Of a stretch of DNA of 64,000 nt, positions 1-7,145 are shown in pieces. Positions within the stretch are counted from its first letter, which is position 1; each line of letters begins with the position of its first letter. Made by a program: the position numbers and the translations under genes. The notes under the pieces are model-generated. The model was not told where the DNA came from. It made no database searches and worked only from the letters and a program-made list of their open reading frames with translations. The stretch is from Hominisplanchenecus faecis (GTDB lineage: Bacteria > Bacillota > Clostridia > Lachnospirales > Lachnospiraceae). The DNA is taken from NCBI RefSeq assembly GCF_020687205.1, contig NZ_JAJEQE010000003.1:59385-123384 (forward strand), read 5' to 3'.

Positions 1-181
1 TAAAACCGACAGAGATTTCTATTGGCTCTCATAAGAAAGTGATTTGGAGATGTGAGAAAGGACACGAGTGGGAGAACATTTGAAAATGGATATATTGAGT
101 AAAAAAGCCTATATAGGCAGAAATTTTCAATAAAAGCCAAAACAACTCAAAAACTTTGCTTTTAACATTGGCTAGAAGATG
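1..181. other. Window edge, no complete gene
   Basis: The first bases can be read on the plus strand as the last ten codons of a gene ending in TAA near position 34, but nothing identifies it. The rest is AT-rich noncoding sequence with a short palindrome GCCTATATAGGC near 108-119 that could be the end of a terminator. The right part carries one copy of a short dispersed repeat described separately. Confidence 0.3.
144..174 (+). repeat. Dispersed AT-rich repeat, copy 1
   Basis: This stretch beginning AACTCAAAAACTT and continuing TTTTAACATTGG is shared with 1855-1893 and, more diverged, with 4537-4576. All three copies lie in intergenic DNA of the accessory segment beside short genes. The function is unknown; it may be a shared promoter-region fragment or the scar of one mobile element. 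Confidence 0.5.
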
Positions 182-520
182 TTAATCTGTCAGTTTGTTT
201 TCTTCACCCCAAACACAAAGCTGATCTAACACTACCATTAGTGACTTGCCACGTTCCGAAAGACAGTATTCCACCTTGGGTGGAATTTGAGGATATTCAG
301 TACGGATAATCAGTTTGTCAGACTCTAGTTCCTTGAGATTGGTACTTAATGTTTTATCGGAAATTGTTTTCAGATAACGCTTCAGCTCATTGAACCTTAC
401 AGTTTTAAATTCCATTAAACAATAAAGAATGACCATTTTATGTTTGCCGGAAATCAGGGACAAAGTGTAAGCAAAGCCTGTATCTTCAAAATTGGCATTT
501 TCAATGTAGTTTTGTATCAT
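182..520 (-). CDS. HxlR-family winged-helix transcriptional regulator
   Basis: A 112-residue protein of the HxlR/MarR-like DNA-binding family. The start is placed at the ATG complementary to 518-520 because an AAGGAGAAAG ribosome site lies just upstream; a longer frame to 550 has no better site. The central segment (ISGKHKMVILYCLM, then FNELKRYLKTISDKTLSTNL) fits the family's helix-turn-helix, followed by a wing around EYPQIPPKVEYCLSERG. HxlR proteins commonly sense redox or electrophile stress and control a divergent oxidoreductase. Here the divergent neighbour is a flavin reductase, so control of that gene is likely. The ligand cannot be told from sequence. Confidence 0.85.
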   Translation of the reverse strand: MIQNYIENANFEDTGFAYTLSLISGKHKMVILYCLMEFKTVRFNELKRYLKTISDKTLSTNLKELESDKLIIRTEYPQIPPKVEYCLSERGKSLMVVLDQLCVWGEENKLTD

Positions 521-640
521 TATACTTTCTCCTTGGATAGTACCTATCATTTTTACCAGTACTTGAAATTCTGAATTGATTGAATATAATTATAAGTAGG
601 ATAAATAATTCTGTCAATCTAATTTTAAGGAGAGATTATT

Positions 641-1207
641 ATGAGAACAAAGTTGAAAATTACGGAAGGAATTTTTCCTATGCCAGTGTTGATGGTGGCA
701 ACTTATAATGAGGACAACAGTGTGAATGTAATGAATGCTGCTTGGGGGACAATGCAAGCAAGGGACATAGTTGCATTGAATCTTACCGAAACACATAAAA
801 CCGTGCAAAATATTAAGGCACGAGGTGCATTTACTGTTAGTATCGCAGATGTTGAACACTTGGTAGAAGCAGATTATTTTGGCGTAGAGTCTGGTAATCG
901 TGTAACAGATAAATTTACACGTAGCGGATTGACTGCAAGTAAGGCTGAAGTCGTAGATGCTCCTATTATCAATGAGTTTCCAATCTGTTTAGAATGTAAA
1001 TTTATTGAGTATCAAGATAATGAATACGGTTGTGGCGTTATTGGAAAGGTAGTGAATGTAACTGCCGATGAGAGCGTTATGGTAGACGGTAAAATTGATA
1101 TTTCCAAGGTAAATGCCATTGCATTTGACCCTTATACTCATGGTTACTACAAAGTTACAGAGCGTGTGGGTGAAGCTTTCAAAGATGGGTTAAAACTGAA
1201 AAAGTAA
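641..1207 (+). CDS. Flavin reductase-like FMN-binding protein
   Basis: A 188-residue protein of the FMN-binding split-barrel (flavin reductase-like) family. Features seen are the N-terminal PMPVLMVATYNEDNSVNVM strand pair, the AAWGTMQARD turn and the LNLTETHKTVQNI segment, where these proteins contact flavin phosphate. AAGGAGAG precedes the ATG. It is divergent from the HxlR regulator with about 120 bp between starts, a classic regulator-target pair. It is followed by a strong terminator, so it is probably monocistronic. Such proteins reduce flavins or quinone-like substrates in the cytoplasm. The physiological substrate is unknown. Confidence 0.85.
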   Translation: MRTKLKITEGIFPMPVLMVATYNEDNSVNVMNAAWGTMQARDIVALNLTETHKTVQNIKARGAFTVSIADVEHLVEADYFGVESGNRVTDKFTRSGLTASKAEVVDAPIINEFPICLECKFIEYQDNEYGCGVIGKVVNVTADESVMVDGKIDISKVNAIAFDPYTHGYYKVTERVGEAFKDGLKLKK

Positions 1208-1277
1208 AGCTACAGGAAAGAAAAATTGATTAAGAAAAGATTCTTTCATAAAACATAGACACAAAATTTAATATTAT

Positions 1278-1321
1278 ATAGCCACTTGGTTTTCAAAAAA
1301 TCAGGTGGCTATTTTTATTTT
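1278..1321 (+). terminator. Rho-independent terminator of the flavin reductase gene
   Basis: ATAGCCACTTG and CAGGTGGCTAT form an 11-bp stem with one wobble-type mismatch and an A-rich loop, followed by a TTTTTATTTT tract. It lies about 70 bp after the flavin reductase stop. Confidence 0.85.
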
Positions 1322-1372
1322 AAGGAAGGTGGTCGAGAGGTATTGGCGGCAGGAGTGCTTTGGATTATCTGA

Positions 1373-1768
1373 TTATCCTATCTGCAAAAAGGTATTCACG
1401 AAACAATAGAGTATCTGGAAGCGTTTCTCAGACATCTACTTTTGAACGAGAAAAATGAACTTCATAATCGAAATCTTCATATAAGTGGACTTTTGAATGA
1501 AGAAAAAGTGGACATTCAAGATGGGAAAGTGGATATTGAAAGTGTACTTTCTCAAAAAGGCAGCGATTTCTCGGTAAAAACGACGATTCATATCCATAGA
1601 CTTTTTGAAAAGTTTGGCTTTGATGAGGTGTTTGAAAGAAGTGCAGTTATGGAACTTCTTGAGCTGAAAGGTTCAGGTGCTTCAAAACTTCTTTCCAATT
1701 TGGTGCAGGCAGATATTATTGAACCAGTATCCGGTCACGGAAAAGGAAAATATAAATTCAAGAAGTAG
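1373..1768 (+). pseudogene. C-terminal remnant of a Fic-family protein
   Basis: An open frame begins right after an in-frame TGA at 1370-1372 and has no plausible ribosome site. The translation (GIHETIEYLEAFLRHLLLNE, then VDIQDGKVDIESVL, then SGASKLLSNLVQADIIEPVSG and GKGKYKF) matches my recollection of the C-terminal winged-helix tail of Fic/DOC-type AMP-transferases. The Fic core with its HPFxxGNGR motif is absent upstream, where only the flavin reductase and its terminator lie. This is therefore a decayed gene end, although a short protein from TTG 1442 (108 residues) cannot be fully excluded. A hairpin near 1781-1808 could still terminate it. Confidence 0.7.
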
Positions 1769-1854
1769 TTTGGGTATTGTAAAATTTTCACTCGATGAGT
1801 GGAAAATTTGCTTATGAAAGAAGTTTGTGCAGATTGTCTGCATAAATTCAAAAT

Positions 1855-1893
1855 AACTCAAAAACTTGAATTTTAACATTGGTTAAGTTAAAA
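1855..1893 (+). repeat. Dispersed AT-rich repeat, copy 2
   Basis: AACTCAAAAACTTGAATTTT, then AACATTGGTTAAGTTAAAAT: near-identical to 144-174 in the first half and to 4537-4576 in the second half. It lies immediately upstream of the winged-helix gene at 1919. Confidence 0.5.
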
Positions 1894-1918
1894 TGAAATA
1901 AATTAAGTTAAAAAGAGA

Positions 1919-2875
1919 ATGAGAAATATGCTTACAAGCGTATTCGGGATTTCTATAAAATATGAAGCATGGAATCATCAGGATTCTTTGCCTGTTTATA
2001 TTGCAGGGAGTTATGATTTTCATACAGCATATATTGGAAACAGACGCTGTATAATGCTTGCTCCAACAGAAGAACTTGCCACACTTCCGGCATTGAAAAA
2101 ACAAATTGTAAAAATACAGCAGGTTGATAATGTGCCAGTCGTATTTGAACTTACAACTGTATCAAATTATCGAAGAAAAAGCCTTATAGAAAATAATATA
2201 CCGTTTATTACTGATAAGCAGGTCTTTCTTCCTTTCATCGGAACAATGCTTTCTGATGAGAAAGAACCCCCAAAATTAAGGGGGAAGTTTGTTTATTCCA
2301 CGCAGCAGTTGTTTTTGTTTTATCTGTATAGTAAGAAAAAACGATTGTATATTTCAGAAGCCGGAAAAGTGCTTCCATTTACAGCAATGACCTTGACCAG
2401 AGCAGTAAAGCAGTTGGAAACGACGGATTTGTTTTTGGTAGCAAAAGACGGTGTCAACAAGTTTATTGAGTCAAAATATAAGCGAGATGAATTATTTGAA
2501 AAAGCAAAAGTATATTTGACGACTCCTGTTCGAAAAACAGGATATATAGATAAGACGCAAGTTACAGAAAATATGGTCTTTGCAGGGGAAACGGCACTTT
2601 CTGAAAAAGCAATGTTAAATCCAAGCCGAGTTGTTACCTATGCAATTAGTGAGAAAGATTATGATAAAACCTTGCTAACCGATGAATTGATAGACCTGGA
2701 TAAGCAGGTAAGACTTGAATTATGGGCATACAGCCCGAAACAATTTTCAGAGGATAACAGTGCTGATGATATTTCCATTGTTTTATCTTTTGGAGATACA
2801 AACGATGAAAGAATTGAAGAAGCAGTAGATGAATTGCAGGGAATTGTGTTATTTCTCAAAAAACGGGAATTATAA
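1919..2875 (+). CDS. Winged-helix (AbiEi/MarR-like) protein, unassigned
   Basis: A 318-residue soluble protein. The middle segment (about residues 125-175: FVYSTQQLFLFYLYSKKKRL, then PFTAMTLTRAVKQLETTDLF) looks like a winged helix that some Firmicute relatives carry with a MarR label. The C-terminal half has the pattern FAGETALSEKAMLNPSR and an acidic tail ending in a predicted strand-helix. This resembles antitoxin/regulator proteins of the AbiEi type, but no AbiEii-like nucleotidyltransferase follows. Downstream instead are three tiny genes. The function is unassigned; a regulator or antitoxin role is inference. Confidence 0.65.
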   Translation: MRNMLTSVFGISIKYEAWNHQDSLPVYIAGSYDFHTAYIGNRRCIMLAPTEELATLPALKKQIVKIQQVDNVPVVFELTTVSNYRRKSLIENNIPFITDKQVFLPFIGTMLSDEKEPPKLRGKFVYSTQQLFLFYLYSKKKRLYISEAGKVLPFTAMTLTRAVKQLETTDLFLVAKDGVNKFIESKYKRDELFEKAKVYLTTPVRKTGYIDKTQVTENMVFAGETALSEKAMLNPSRVVTYAISEKDYDKTLLTDELIDLDKQVRLELWAYSPKQFSEDNSADDISIVLSFGDTNDERIEEAVDELQGIVLFLKKREL

Positions 2876-2970
2876 AGATTTAATTCTTTACTACGGATGT
2901 GTATTGTAAAAAATTATTTTGCTATACTGACAATATCAACAGAAAAGGTGGATATTAGCGAGGTGATCAG

Positions 2971-3123
2971 ATGAATGCAACACAGAGAATACGATTAATT
3001 CGGATAATAGAAAAGATTGAAAAAAATCCGGAATTCAGTAACAAGCTTGGATTGAAAAATACATCTGATTTTATATCAGATAAACAACAAAAAATGAATC
3101 ACTCACAACTGGATGAGTGTTAG
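2971..3123 (+). CDS. Small 50-residue hypothetical protein
   Basis: The frame starts at ATG 2971 after a good GAGGTG ribosome site and ends at TAG 3121-3123, giving a basic, helical peptide (MNATQRIRLIRIIEKIEKNP, then EFSNKLGLKN). It sits between the winged-helix gene and a small membrane protein, 12 bp from the latter's start, so co-transcription is likely. No domain is recognised. It has no signal peptide or membrane segment and may be a small DNA- or protein-binding partner of its neighbour. Confidence 0.55.
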   Translation: MNATQRIRLIRIIEKIEKNPEFSNKLGLKNTSDFISDKQQKMNHSQLDEC

Positions 3124-3135
3124 AAGGAGAAAAAG

Positions 3136-3351
3136 ATGTTATCATTATTATTTACTATTTGTATGATTTGGTTTGTTGGAAAATTTTTTATATTTGGCTT
3201 AAAAGCATCCTGGGGAATCCTGAAATTACTTTGTACGGTTATTTTCTTTCCGGTGATATTGATTGGAATGGTGGTAGGCGGATTAATGTATATAGCTTTT
3301 CCGCTATTGATCATTGGTGGGATTATCGGACTTGTAACTTCACATTCATAA
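3136..3351 (+). CDS. Small two-helix membrane protein
   Basis: A 71-residue, very hydrophobic protein preceded by AGAAGGAG. Two membrane segments are evident: about residues 2-20 and 28-65, the second glycine-rich and possibly two short helices. It has almost no charged residues apart from two lysines near residues 15-23. It lies 21 bp before a coiled-coil-type protein. The pairing of a tiny membrane protein with a helical cytosolic partner suggests a membrane-anchored complex, but no function is known. Confidence 0.65.
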   Translation: MLSLLFTICMIWFVGKFFIFGLKASWGILKLLCTVIFFPVILIGMVVGGLMYIAFPLLIIGGIIGLVTSHS

Positions 3352-3372
3352 AGAGTCAGAGAGGTGTTTTTT

Positions 3373-3789
3373 ATGGGATATGATATTGAAAAAGAAAAAA
3401 GAGAAGCAATTGAAGCTGGACATAGAGCCTTAAACAGTCTTAGTACAGCAAAAGAAAATCTGAACAGTGCAAAAAACTGGGGTCTGGTAGATATGTTTGG
3501 CGGAGGATTTTTCAGTACAATGCTGAAACATTCAAAAATGGAGCAGGCGAAGCAGAATATGGAGCAGGCAAAGTATGATCTCCGTAATTTCAGCAGAGAA
3601 TTAAATGATGTAAATATGGCATGTAACCTGCATATCGATACCGGAAATTTTCTTTCATTTGCAGATTATTTTTTTGATGGATTTGTTGTGGACTGGATGG
3701 TCCAGGATCGAATCAATAATGCAAAAAGACAGGTAGAAGAAGCTATTCGAAGAACAGAAAGTATCGTTAATCAATTACAGCGTATGTAA
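3373..3789 (+). CDS. Conserved helical hypothetical protein
   Basis: A 138-residue protein from ATG 3373, chosen because AGAGAGGTG lies 8-15 bases upstream; an ATG nine bases earlier is a poorer fit. It begins MGYDIEKEKREAIEAGHRAL and is mostly amphipathic helix with heptad-like charge patterns. A glycine-rich break (MFGGGFF) near residue 46 separates the helices, and FADYFFDGFVVDWMVQDRI lies near the C-terminal third. I recall similar proteins across Firmicutes, without a known function. It is the last gene of the small-protein set and ends at a bidirectional terminator shared with the convergent XRE gene. Confidence 0.7.
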   Translation: MGYDIEKEKREAIEAGHRALNSLSTAKENLNSAKNWGLVDMFGGGFFSTMLKHSKMEQAKQNMEQAKYDLRNFSRELNDVNMACNLHIDTGNFLSFADYFFDGFVVDWMVQDRINNAKRQVEEAIRRTESIVNQLQRM

Positions 3790-3792
3790 AGA

Positions 3793-3828
3793 GAAGGGCA
3801 ATGAATCAGAAATGGTTCATTGCCCTTC
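3793..3828. terminator. Bidirectional terminator with repeated loop
   Basis: GAAGGGCAATGAA and TTCATTGCCCTTC form a perfect 13-bp stem around the loop TCAGAAATGG. It separates the plus-strand helical protein from the convergent minus-strand XRE gene. The same loop and most of the stem recur at 5915-5950. Confidence 0.8.
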
Positions 3829-3840
3829 GTGCGTTATGGA

Positions 3841-4356
3841 TTATTTCAGCTTTTCTTTTTCCTCATTCAGCAGTTCAATATTCAATGCCTGTTCGCTGGC
3901 GGTCTTATCAATCCAGAGATTCAGTGAATCTATTGCCAGAGAAATTTCATCCAGCTTTTTGCTGATAAGTGCAAAATCTTTTATCTCATCATCACTGATC
4001 CTGCCGTCGCGGGCTATCTGGATCAGGCGTGTGGTAAGAGGATTGATTTCATTTAGACTGGCAATGGTTTCCAGAATTATGTTGGATAAGTCGGAAACTT
4101 TGACTTCCGGAACATAACGATGACCGATTTCGCATTTATGGGAGCAGTAATAATTGCAGAGATCCGGTCGTCTGTAAGCATCAGCCATCTGGATGATATC
4201 ATAAGGTGTTGGTTCCTGTATTTCATATTCAAATTTTTCAATTTTAGAATCAGAAACAGCTGTCATCTTTTCACTGGCTTCTGATCTGGTGAGACCGGCT
4301 TCTTCCCGGCAAATCTGATAAATCGTCTTATTTTCTCTTTTAGATTGCTTTCCCAT
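3841..4356 (-). CDS. XRE-type helix-turn-helix protein with Cys-rich centre
   Basis: A 171-residue protein started at the ATG complementary to 4354-4356, which follows AGGAGGT on the minus strand. Residues 5-70 form an XRE-like domain (TIYQICREEAGLTRSEASEK, later PYDIIQMADAYRRPDLCNYY). Next comes a CNYYCSHKCEIGHRYVPE segment with three cysteines and two histidines, which could bind a metal. The C-terminal 90 residues are helical (LSNIILETIASLNEI, LNLWIDKTAS). The family occurs widely in Clostridia as a stand-alone regulator. The target is unknown, and nothing upstream shows an obvious autoregulatory palindrome. Confidence 0.75.
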   Translation of the reverse strand: MGKQSKRENKTIYQICREEAGLTRSEASEKMTAVSDSKIEKFEYEIQEPTPYDIIQMADAYRRPDLCNYYCSHKCEIGHRYVPEVKVSDLSNIILETIASLNEINPLTTRLIQIARDGRISDDEIKDFALISKKLDEISLAIDSLNLWIDKTASEQALNIELLNEEKEKLK

Positions 4357-4536
4357 GAGAATAACCTCCTGTATATCACAAAACATTAGGATTATCGCGT
4401 TGTAAGTCCGTATGCTGTACGTGTATTTCTTTTATAAATTTCATTATACTTGAAATATCAGTAAACAACAAGAGATAATAAACTTTGGTTATACGGTCCT
4501 GAAATGTGCCGCAAAAAATTATCCAAAGACACCTGT

Positions 4537-4576
4537 ATCCAAAAACCTTGATTTTTAATATATGCTAAGTTAAAAT
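4537..4576 (+). repeat. Dispersed AT-rich repeat, copy 3
   Basis: CCAAAAACCTTGATTTTTAA, then TATATGCTAAGTTAAAAT: a diverged copy of the sequence at 144-174 and 1855-1893. As in copy 2 it lies directly upstream of a plus-strand gene, here the AI-2E-type permease. Confidence 0.45.
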
Positions 4577-4631
4577 AAAACAAATACCGATCACACAAAA
4601 TAACGGATAACGATTGAAAAAGGAGAAAATA

Positions 4632-5855
4632 GTGGATCTAAACAAAATATCTATTAAAAAAATCAGGGAGCTTATTGTATTTACGGCACTTCTTGTAGTT
4701 GCCTTGTGGAAGTTTGATATGGTATTCGGTGTGCTGAAAACCATATGGAGGATTATATTTCCGTTTATACTTGGTGGAGCTATCGCATTTCTGACCAATG
4801 TGCCAATGAGCTTTTTGGAAAGGACAATTTTTAAAAAGGCAAAAAAAGAAAATAAGATAGTTAAAAAACTGTCAAGACCGATAAGTCTGCTCCTTACGGT
4901 TGTATTAGTAGTTGGTGTAATCTCATTGGTAATGTTTGGTGTGATTCCGCAGCTTACACGAACAATGGGAACTTTGATGACGAGCATCGCTGATTTTATC
5001 CCGCATATGCAAAGCTGGATTCGAGAATTTTTCCATAATAATCAGGAAATTATAAAACTGACAGATCAGCTGCAGTTTAATCTGGATCAGGCAGTCAGAT
5101 GGGCAATAAGCCTTCTTGGAAACGGTGCAGGAAATATGATGAATACGACAATGTCTGCAGTGGGTTCCCTGATCAGTGGATTAACAACCTTTTTCATTGC
5201 GGTTTCCTTTGCCTGCTATATTCTTTTTCAAAAAGAAAAGCTGCATGTACAGGTCAGAAAAGTATTTTTCGCTTTTCTTCCAAAACAAAAAGCAGATGCA
5301 TTCCTTAAAGTTTGTTCTCTCACGTATCGGACATTTGCAAACTTTCTTACAGGTCAGTGTCTGGAAGCCGTGATTCTTGGATGTATGTTTGTCATTACAC
5401 TGAGTATTTTGCGGATGCCATATGCACTCCTGATTGGAGTTTTAATTGCGTTTACGGCATTGATCCCTGTTTTCGGGGCTTTCATCGGGTGTGCGGTAGG
5501 AAGCTTTTTAATCTTTATGCTAAGCCCGAAACAGGCAATTCTATTCATAATAGTATTTCTGGTACTGCAGCAGATAGAGGGAAATCTGATCTATCCCCAT
5601 GTTGTTGGTGAATCTGTAGGTCTTCCGTCCATCTGGGTGCTGGCAGCCGTTACAGTCGGTGGAAACATTATGGGAATTGTAGGTATGCTTGTTTTTATTC
5701 CACTGTTATCAGTGTTCTATACTATTTTTCGGGAATTCGTATATCTGCACCTGAAAAAACAACATATCAAACAGGTAACAGCAACAAAAATAGAAGAATA
5801 TACGGAAGAAGAAATTGCTGCTATAGAAGGAAAGGAAATGAACAGAACAGAATAA
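4632..5855 (+). CDS. AI-2E family (PerM/YtvI-like) transporter
   Basis: A 407-residue integral membrane protein. The start is placed at GTG 4632 because AAAGGAG (4618-4624) is correctly spaced for it and overlaps the alternative TTG start at 4614. Eight membrane segments are visible, with the family's typical pattern: two N-terminal helix pairs, a large extracytoplasmic loop (about 110-180) and a conserved C-terminal core. That core includes LIGVLIAFTALIPVFGAFIG, QQIEGNLIYPHVVGESVGL and GGNIMGIVGMLVFIPLLSV. Some members of this family export autoinducer-2 or act as cation/proton antiporters; the substrate here is not known. The gene is monocistronic, with a terminator after it. Confidence 0.85.
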   Translation: MDLNKISIKKIRELIVFTALLVVALWKFDMVFGVLKTIWRIIFPFILGGAIAFLTNVPMSFLERTIFKKAKKENKIVKKLSRPISLLLTVVLVVGVISLVMFGVIPQLTRTMGTLMTSIADFIPHMQSWIREFFHNNQEIIKLTDQLQFNLDQAVRWAISLLGNGAGNMMNTTMSAVGSLISGLTTFFIAVSFACYILFQKEKLHVQVRKVFFAFLPKQKADAFLKVCSLTYRTFANFLTGQCLEAVILGCMFVITLSILRMPYALLIGVLIAFTALIPVFGAFIGCAVGSFLIFMLSPKQAILFIIVFLVLQQIEGNLIYPHVVGESVGLPSIWVLAAVTVGGNIMGIVGMLVFIPLLSVFYTIFREFVYLHLKKQHIKQVTATKIEEYTEEEIAAIEGKEMNRTE

Positions 5856-5914
5856 AGTATATTATGAAAATTCCTGAAGATATTCAGAAGATAAAAAGGA
5901 AAAATATGTAAAGA

Positions 5915-5950
5915 AAAAGGCAGTGAATCAGAAATGGTTCATTGCCTTTT
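5915..5950 (+). terminator. Terminator after the AI-2E permease (repeat of 3793-3828)
   Basis: AAAAGGCAGTGAA and TTCATTGCCTTTT pair over 13 bp with one G-U, with the loop TCAGAAATGG identical to the hairpin at 3793-3828. It is suited to end the permease transcript and also runs into the 5' end of the next small frame. Confidence 0.7.
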
Positions 5951-6174
5951 ATGAGGATCAGTTACTGAAATATTTAATACAGGATATTGTCAATATGATT
6001 AGTACCGATCAAAATATAGAGTATGATGAAGCAATGAATAAATTTTACAATTCAGAAGTCTTTGAAAAACTTATAGACAAAGAAACAGGATTATATTTGG
6101 AAAGTCCAGAATATGTGTATGATTTATTCAAAGATGAAATGAATTTTGGACATATTATCCAGGCAGAAATTTGA
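5923..6174 (+). pseudogene. Small hypothetical gene with replaced 5' end
   Basis: The open frame gives 83 residues. Its first nine codons come from the terminator hairpin, and no ribosome site precedes the GTG at 5923. The later part (LLKYLIQDIVNMISTDQNIE, then YNSEVFEKLIDKETGLYLES and a Tyr/Phe-rich end) looks like a real acidic helical protein. I take it as a gene whose start was replaced or lost by recombination at the repeated terminator. A short frame at 5864-5911 (MKIPEDIQKIKRKNM) upstream may be another fragment. No function is recognised. Confidence 0.4.
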
Positions 6175-6220
6175 AATTTTTAATATGAAGAGTGTTGTCA
6201 CAGATTTTGCAAAAAAGATA

Positions 6221-6270
6221 TTGACAAATCAAAATGAACGGTGTATGTTTTCAATATGAACAGTGTTCAT
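6221..6270 (+). promoter_or_regulatory. tetR promoter with palindromic operators
   Basis: TTGACA (6221-6226) and TATGTT (6244-6249) are 17 bp apart. A perfect palindrome ATGAACAGTGTTCAT occupies 6256-6270, and an imperfect copy ATGAACGGTGTATGT (6234-6248) overlaps the -10. The same perfect palindrome recurs at 6915-6929 in front of the next gene. This is best explained as the operator of the TetR protein encoded just downstream, which would repress itself. Confidence 0.75.
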
Positions 6271-6316
6271 GCTGAAAAGTAATAATAAGCAAATTAGAAA
6301 TATTGGAGGTGAAGTT

Positions 6317-6874
6317 GTGAATCATCTTGCTACTTCAAAAGAAGACATATTGGCTGCCAGCAGGGAATTGATCAAAGAAAATGGCTGGGCTGCTGTAAGT
6401 ATCAGGGCTGTTGCATCCCGGTGTTCTGTTTCTGCCGGTACAATTTATAATTACTATGAATCGAAGGCGGTCTTGCTCAGTGATACAATAGAGAGTATTT
6501 GGCACGAGATTTTCTTTCATTCCCAGGATGAACAGGTCTTTGATGATGTTACAACCTGCATCTTATGGATTTATGAACGTCTGCAATATGGAAATAAGCA
6601 ATTTCCGGGGTTTTTTTCATTGCATTCGTTTGGATTTATGAGAGAAGAAAGAACGGAAGGTAAAAAGAGAATGATGCAGACCTGGGGGCATATCCTCAAT
6701 GGACTGTGCGATGTCCTGAAAAATGATTCTAAGATCCGCCCGAATGTATTTGACCAGCAATTTACGGAAAAACAGTTCGCAGATATATTATTTTCGCTGA
6801 TGTTAGTGTCGATGATCCGTCAGGATTATGACCCTTCACAAATAGTGATGCTTATAAATAAAACATTATATTAA
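6317..6874 (+). CDS. TetR-family transcriptional regulator
   Basis: A 185-residue protein. GTG 6317 is chosen because GGAGGTG lies five bases upstream; a frame from 6263 would start inside the operator. The N-terminal helix-turn-helix is clear (KEDILAASRELIKENGWAAV, then CSVSAGTIYNYYESKAVLLS). The C-terminal ligand domain is helical and aromatic-rich with no recognised ligand motif. It is flanked on both sides by identical 15-bp palindromes and followed by a terminator. The likely targets are itself and the membrane protein at 7146. The inducer is unknown; a membrane-active or small aromatic compound is only a guess. Confidence 0.85.
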   Translation: MNHLATSKEDILAASRELIKENGWAAVSIRAVASRCSVSAGTIYNYYESKAVLLSDTIESIWHEIFFHSQDEQVFDDVTTCILWIYERLQYGNKQFPGFFSLHSFGFMREERTEGKKRMMQTWGHILNGLCDVLKNDSKIRPNVFDQQFTEKQFADILFSLMLVSMIRQDYDPSQIVMLINKTLY

Positions 6875-6880
6875 AATTCT

Positions 6881-6906
6881 CCCACAGATCATGTGGGAAA
6901 ATTTTT
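6881..6906 (+). terminator. Terminator of tetR
   Basis: CCCACA and TGTGGG form a short stem with a five-base loop, followed by AAAATTTTT. It lies seven bases after the tetR stop and directly before the second operator. Confidence 0.65.
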
Positions 6907-6934
6907 GAATCAAAATGAACAGTGTTCATATATT
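6905..6934 (+). promoter_or_regulatory. Second TetR-type operator with promoter
   Basis: TTGAAT (6905-6910) and TATATT (6929-6934) are 18 bp apart, and the perfect palindrome ATGAACAGTGTTCAT (6915-6929) fills the spacer. It is identical to the operator before tetR. A transcript from here would cross the repeat element at 6950-7115 before reaching the membrane-protein gene at 7146. Confidence 0.7.
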
Positions 6935-6949
6935 GGATTTCCATGTGAG

Positions 6950-7115
6950 CATAAAAGTGGGATGATAATCCCACGATATGCGAATACTGGGGTGCTATGT
7001 GCCGGTGGCACATGTTTAGCACCGACCGAAGCGGAGCGTAGAAAGGATTGTGGGAGTGCAACGCACGGAACAATCCGTAGGCATCATAGTTGGGGACTTT
7101 TGACACCCACATCAT
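6950..7115 (+). repeat. Modular hairpin repeat, copy R1
   Basis: Three modules can be told apart. A (6950-6990) contains the hairpin GTGGGATGATAATCCCAC. B (6991-7041) has a long hairpin GGTGCT...AGCACC plus the CGACCGAAGCGGAGCGTAG tail. C (7042-7115) has GGATTGT...ACAATCC enclosing AGTGCAACGCAC. The copy ends CTTTTGACACCCACATCAT. Copy R2 at 19685-19933 carries the same modules in the order B-A-C. R1 has no recognisable left end. It lies in the leader between the TetR operator and the membrane-protein gene. Confidence 0.75.
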
Positions 7116-7145
7116 AAAATTTCAAAATAAGAAAGGATGTTTATT

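Noticed and set aside
3136..3383. Alternative 88-codon frame over the small membrane protein
   Set aside because: It lacks a ribosome site, and the overlapping 71-codon frame has a perfect one and a coherent hydrophobic pattern.
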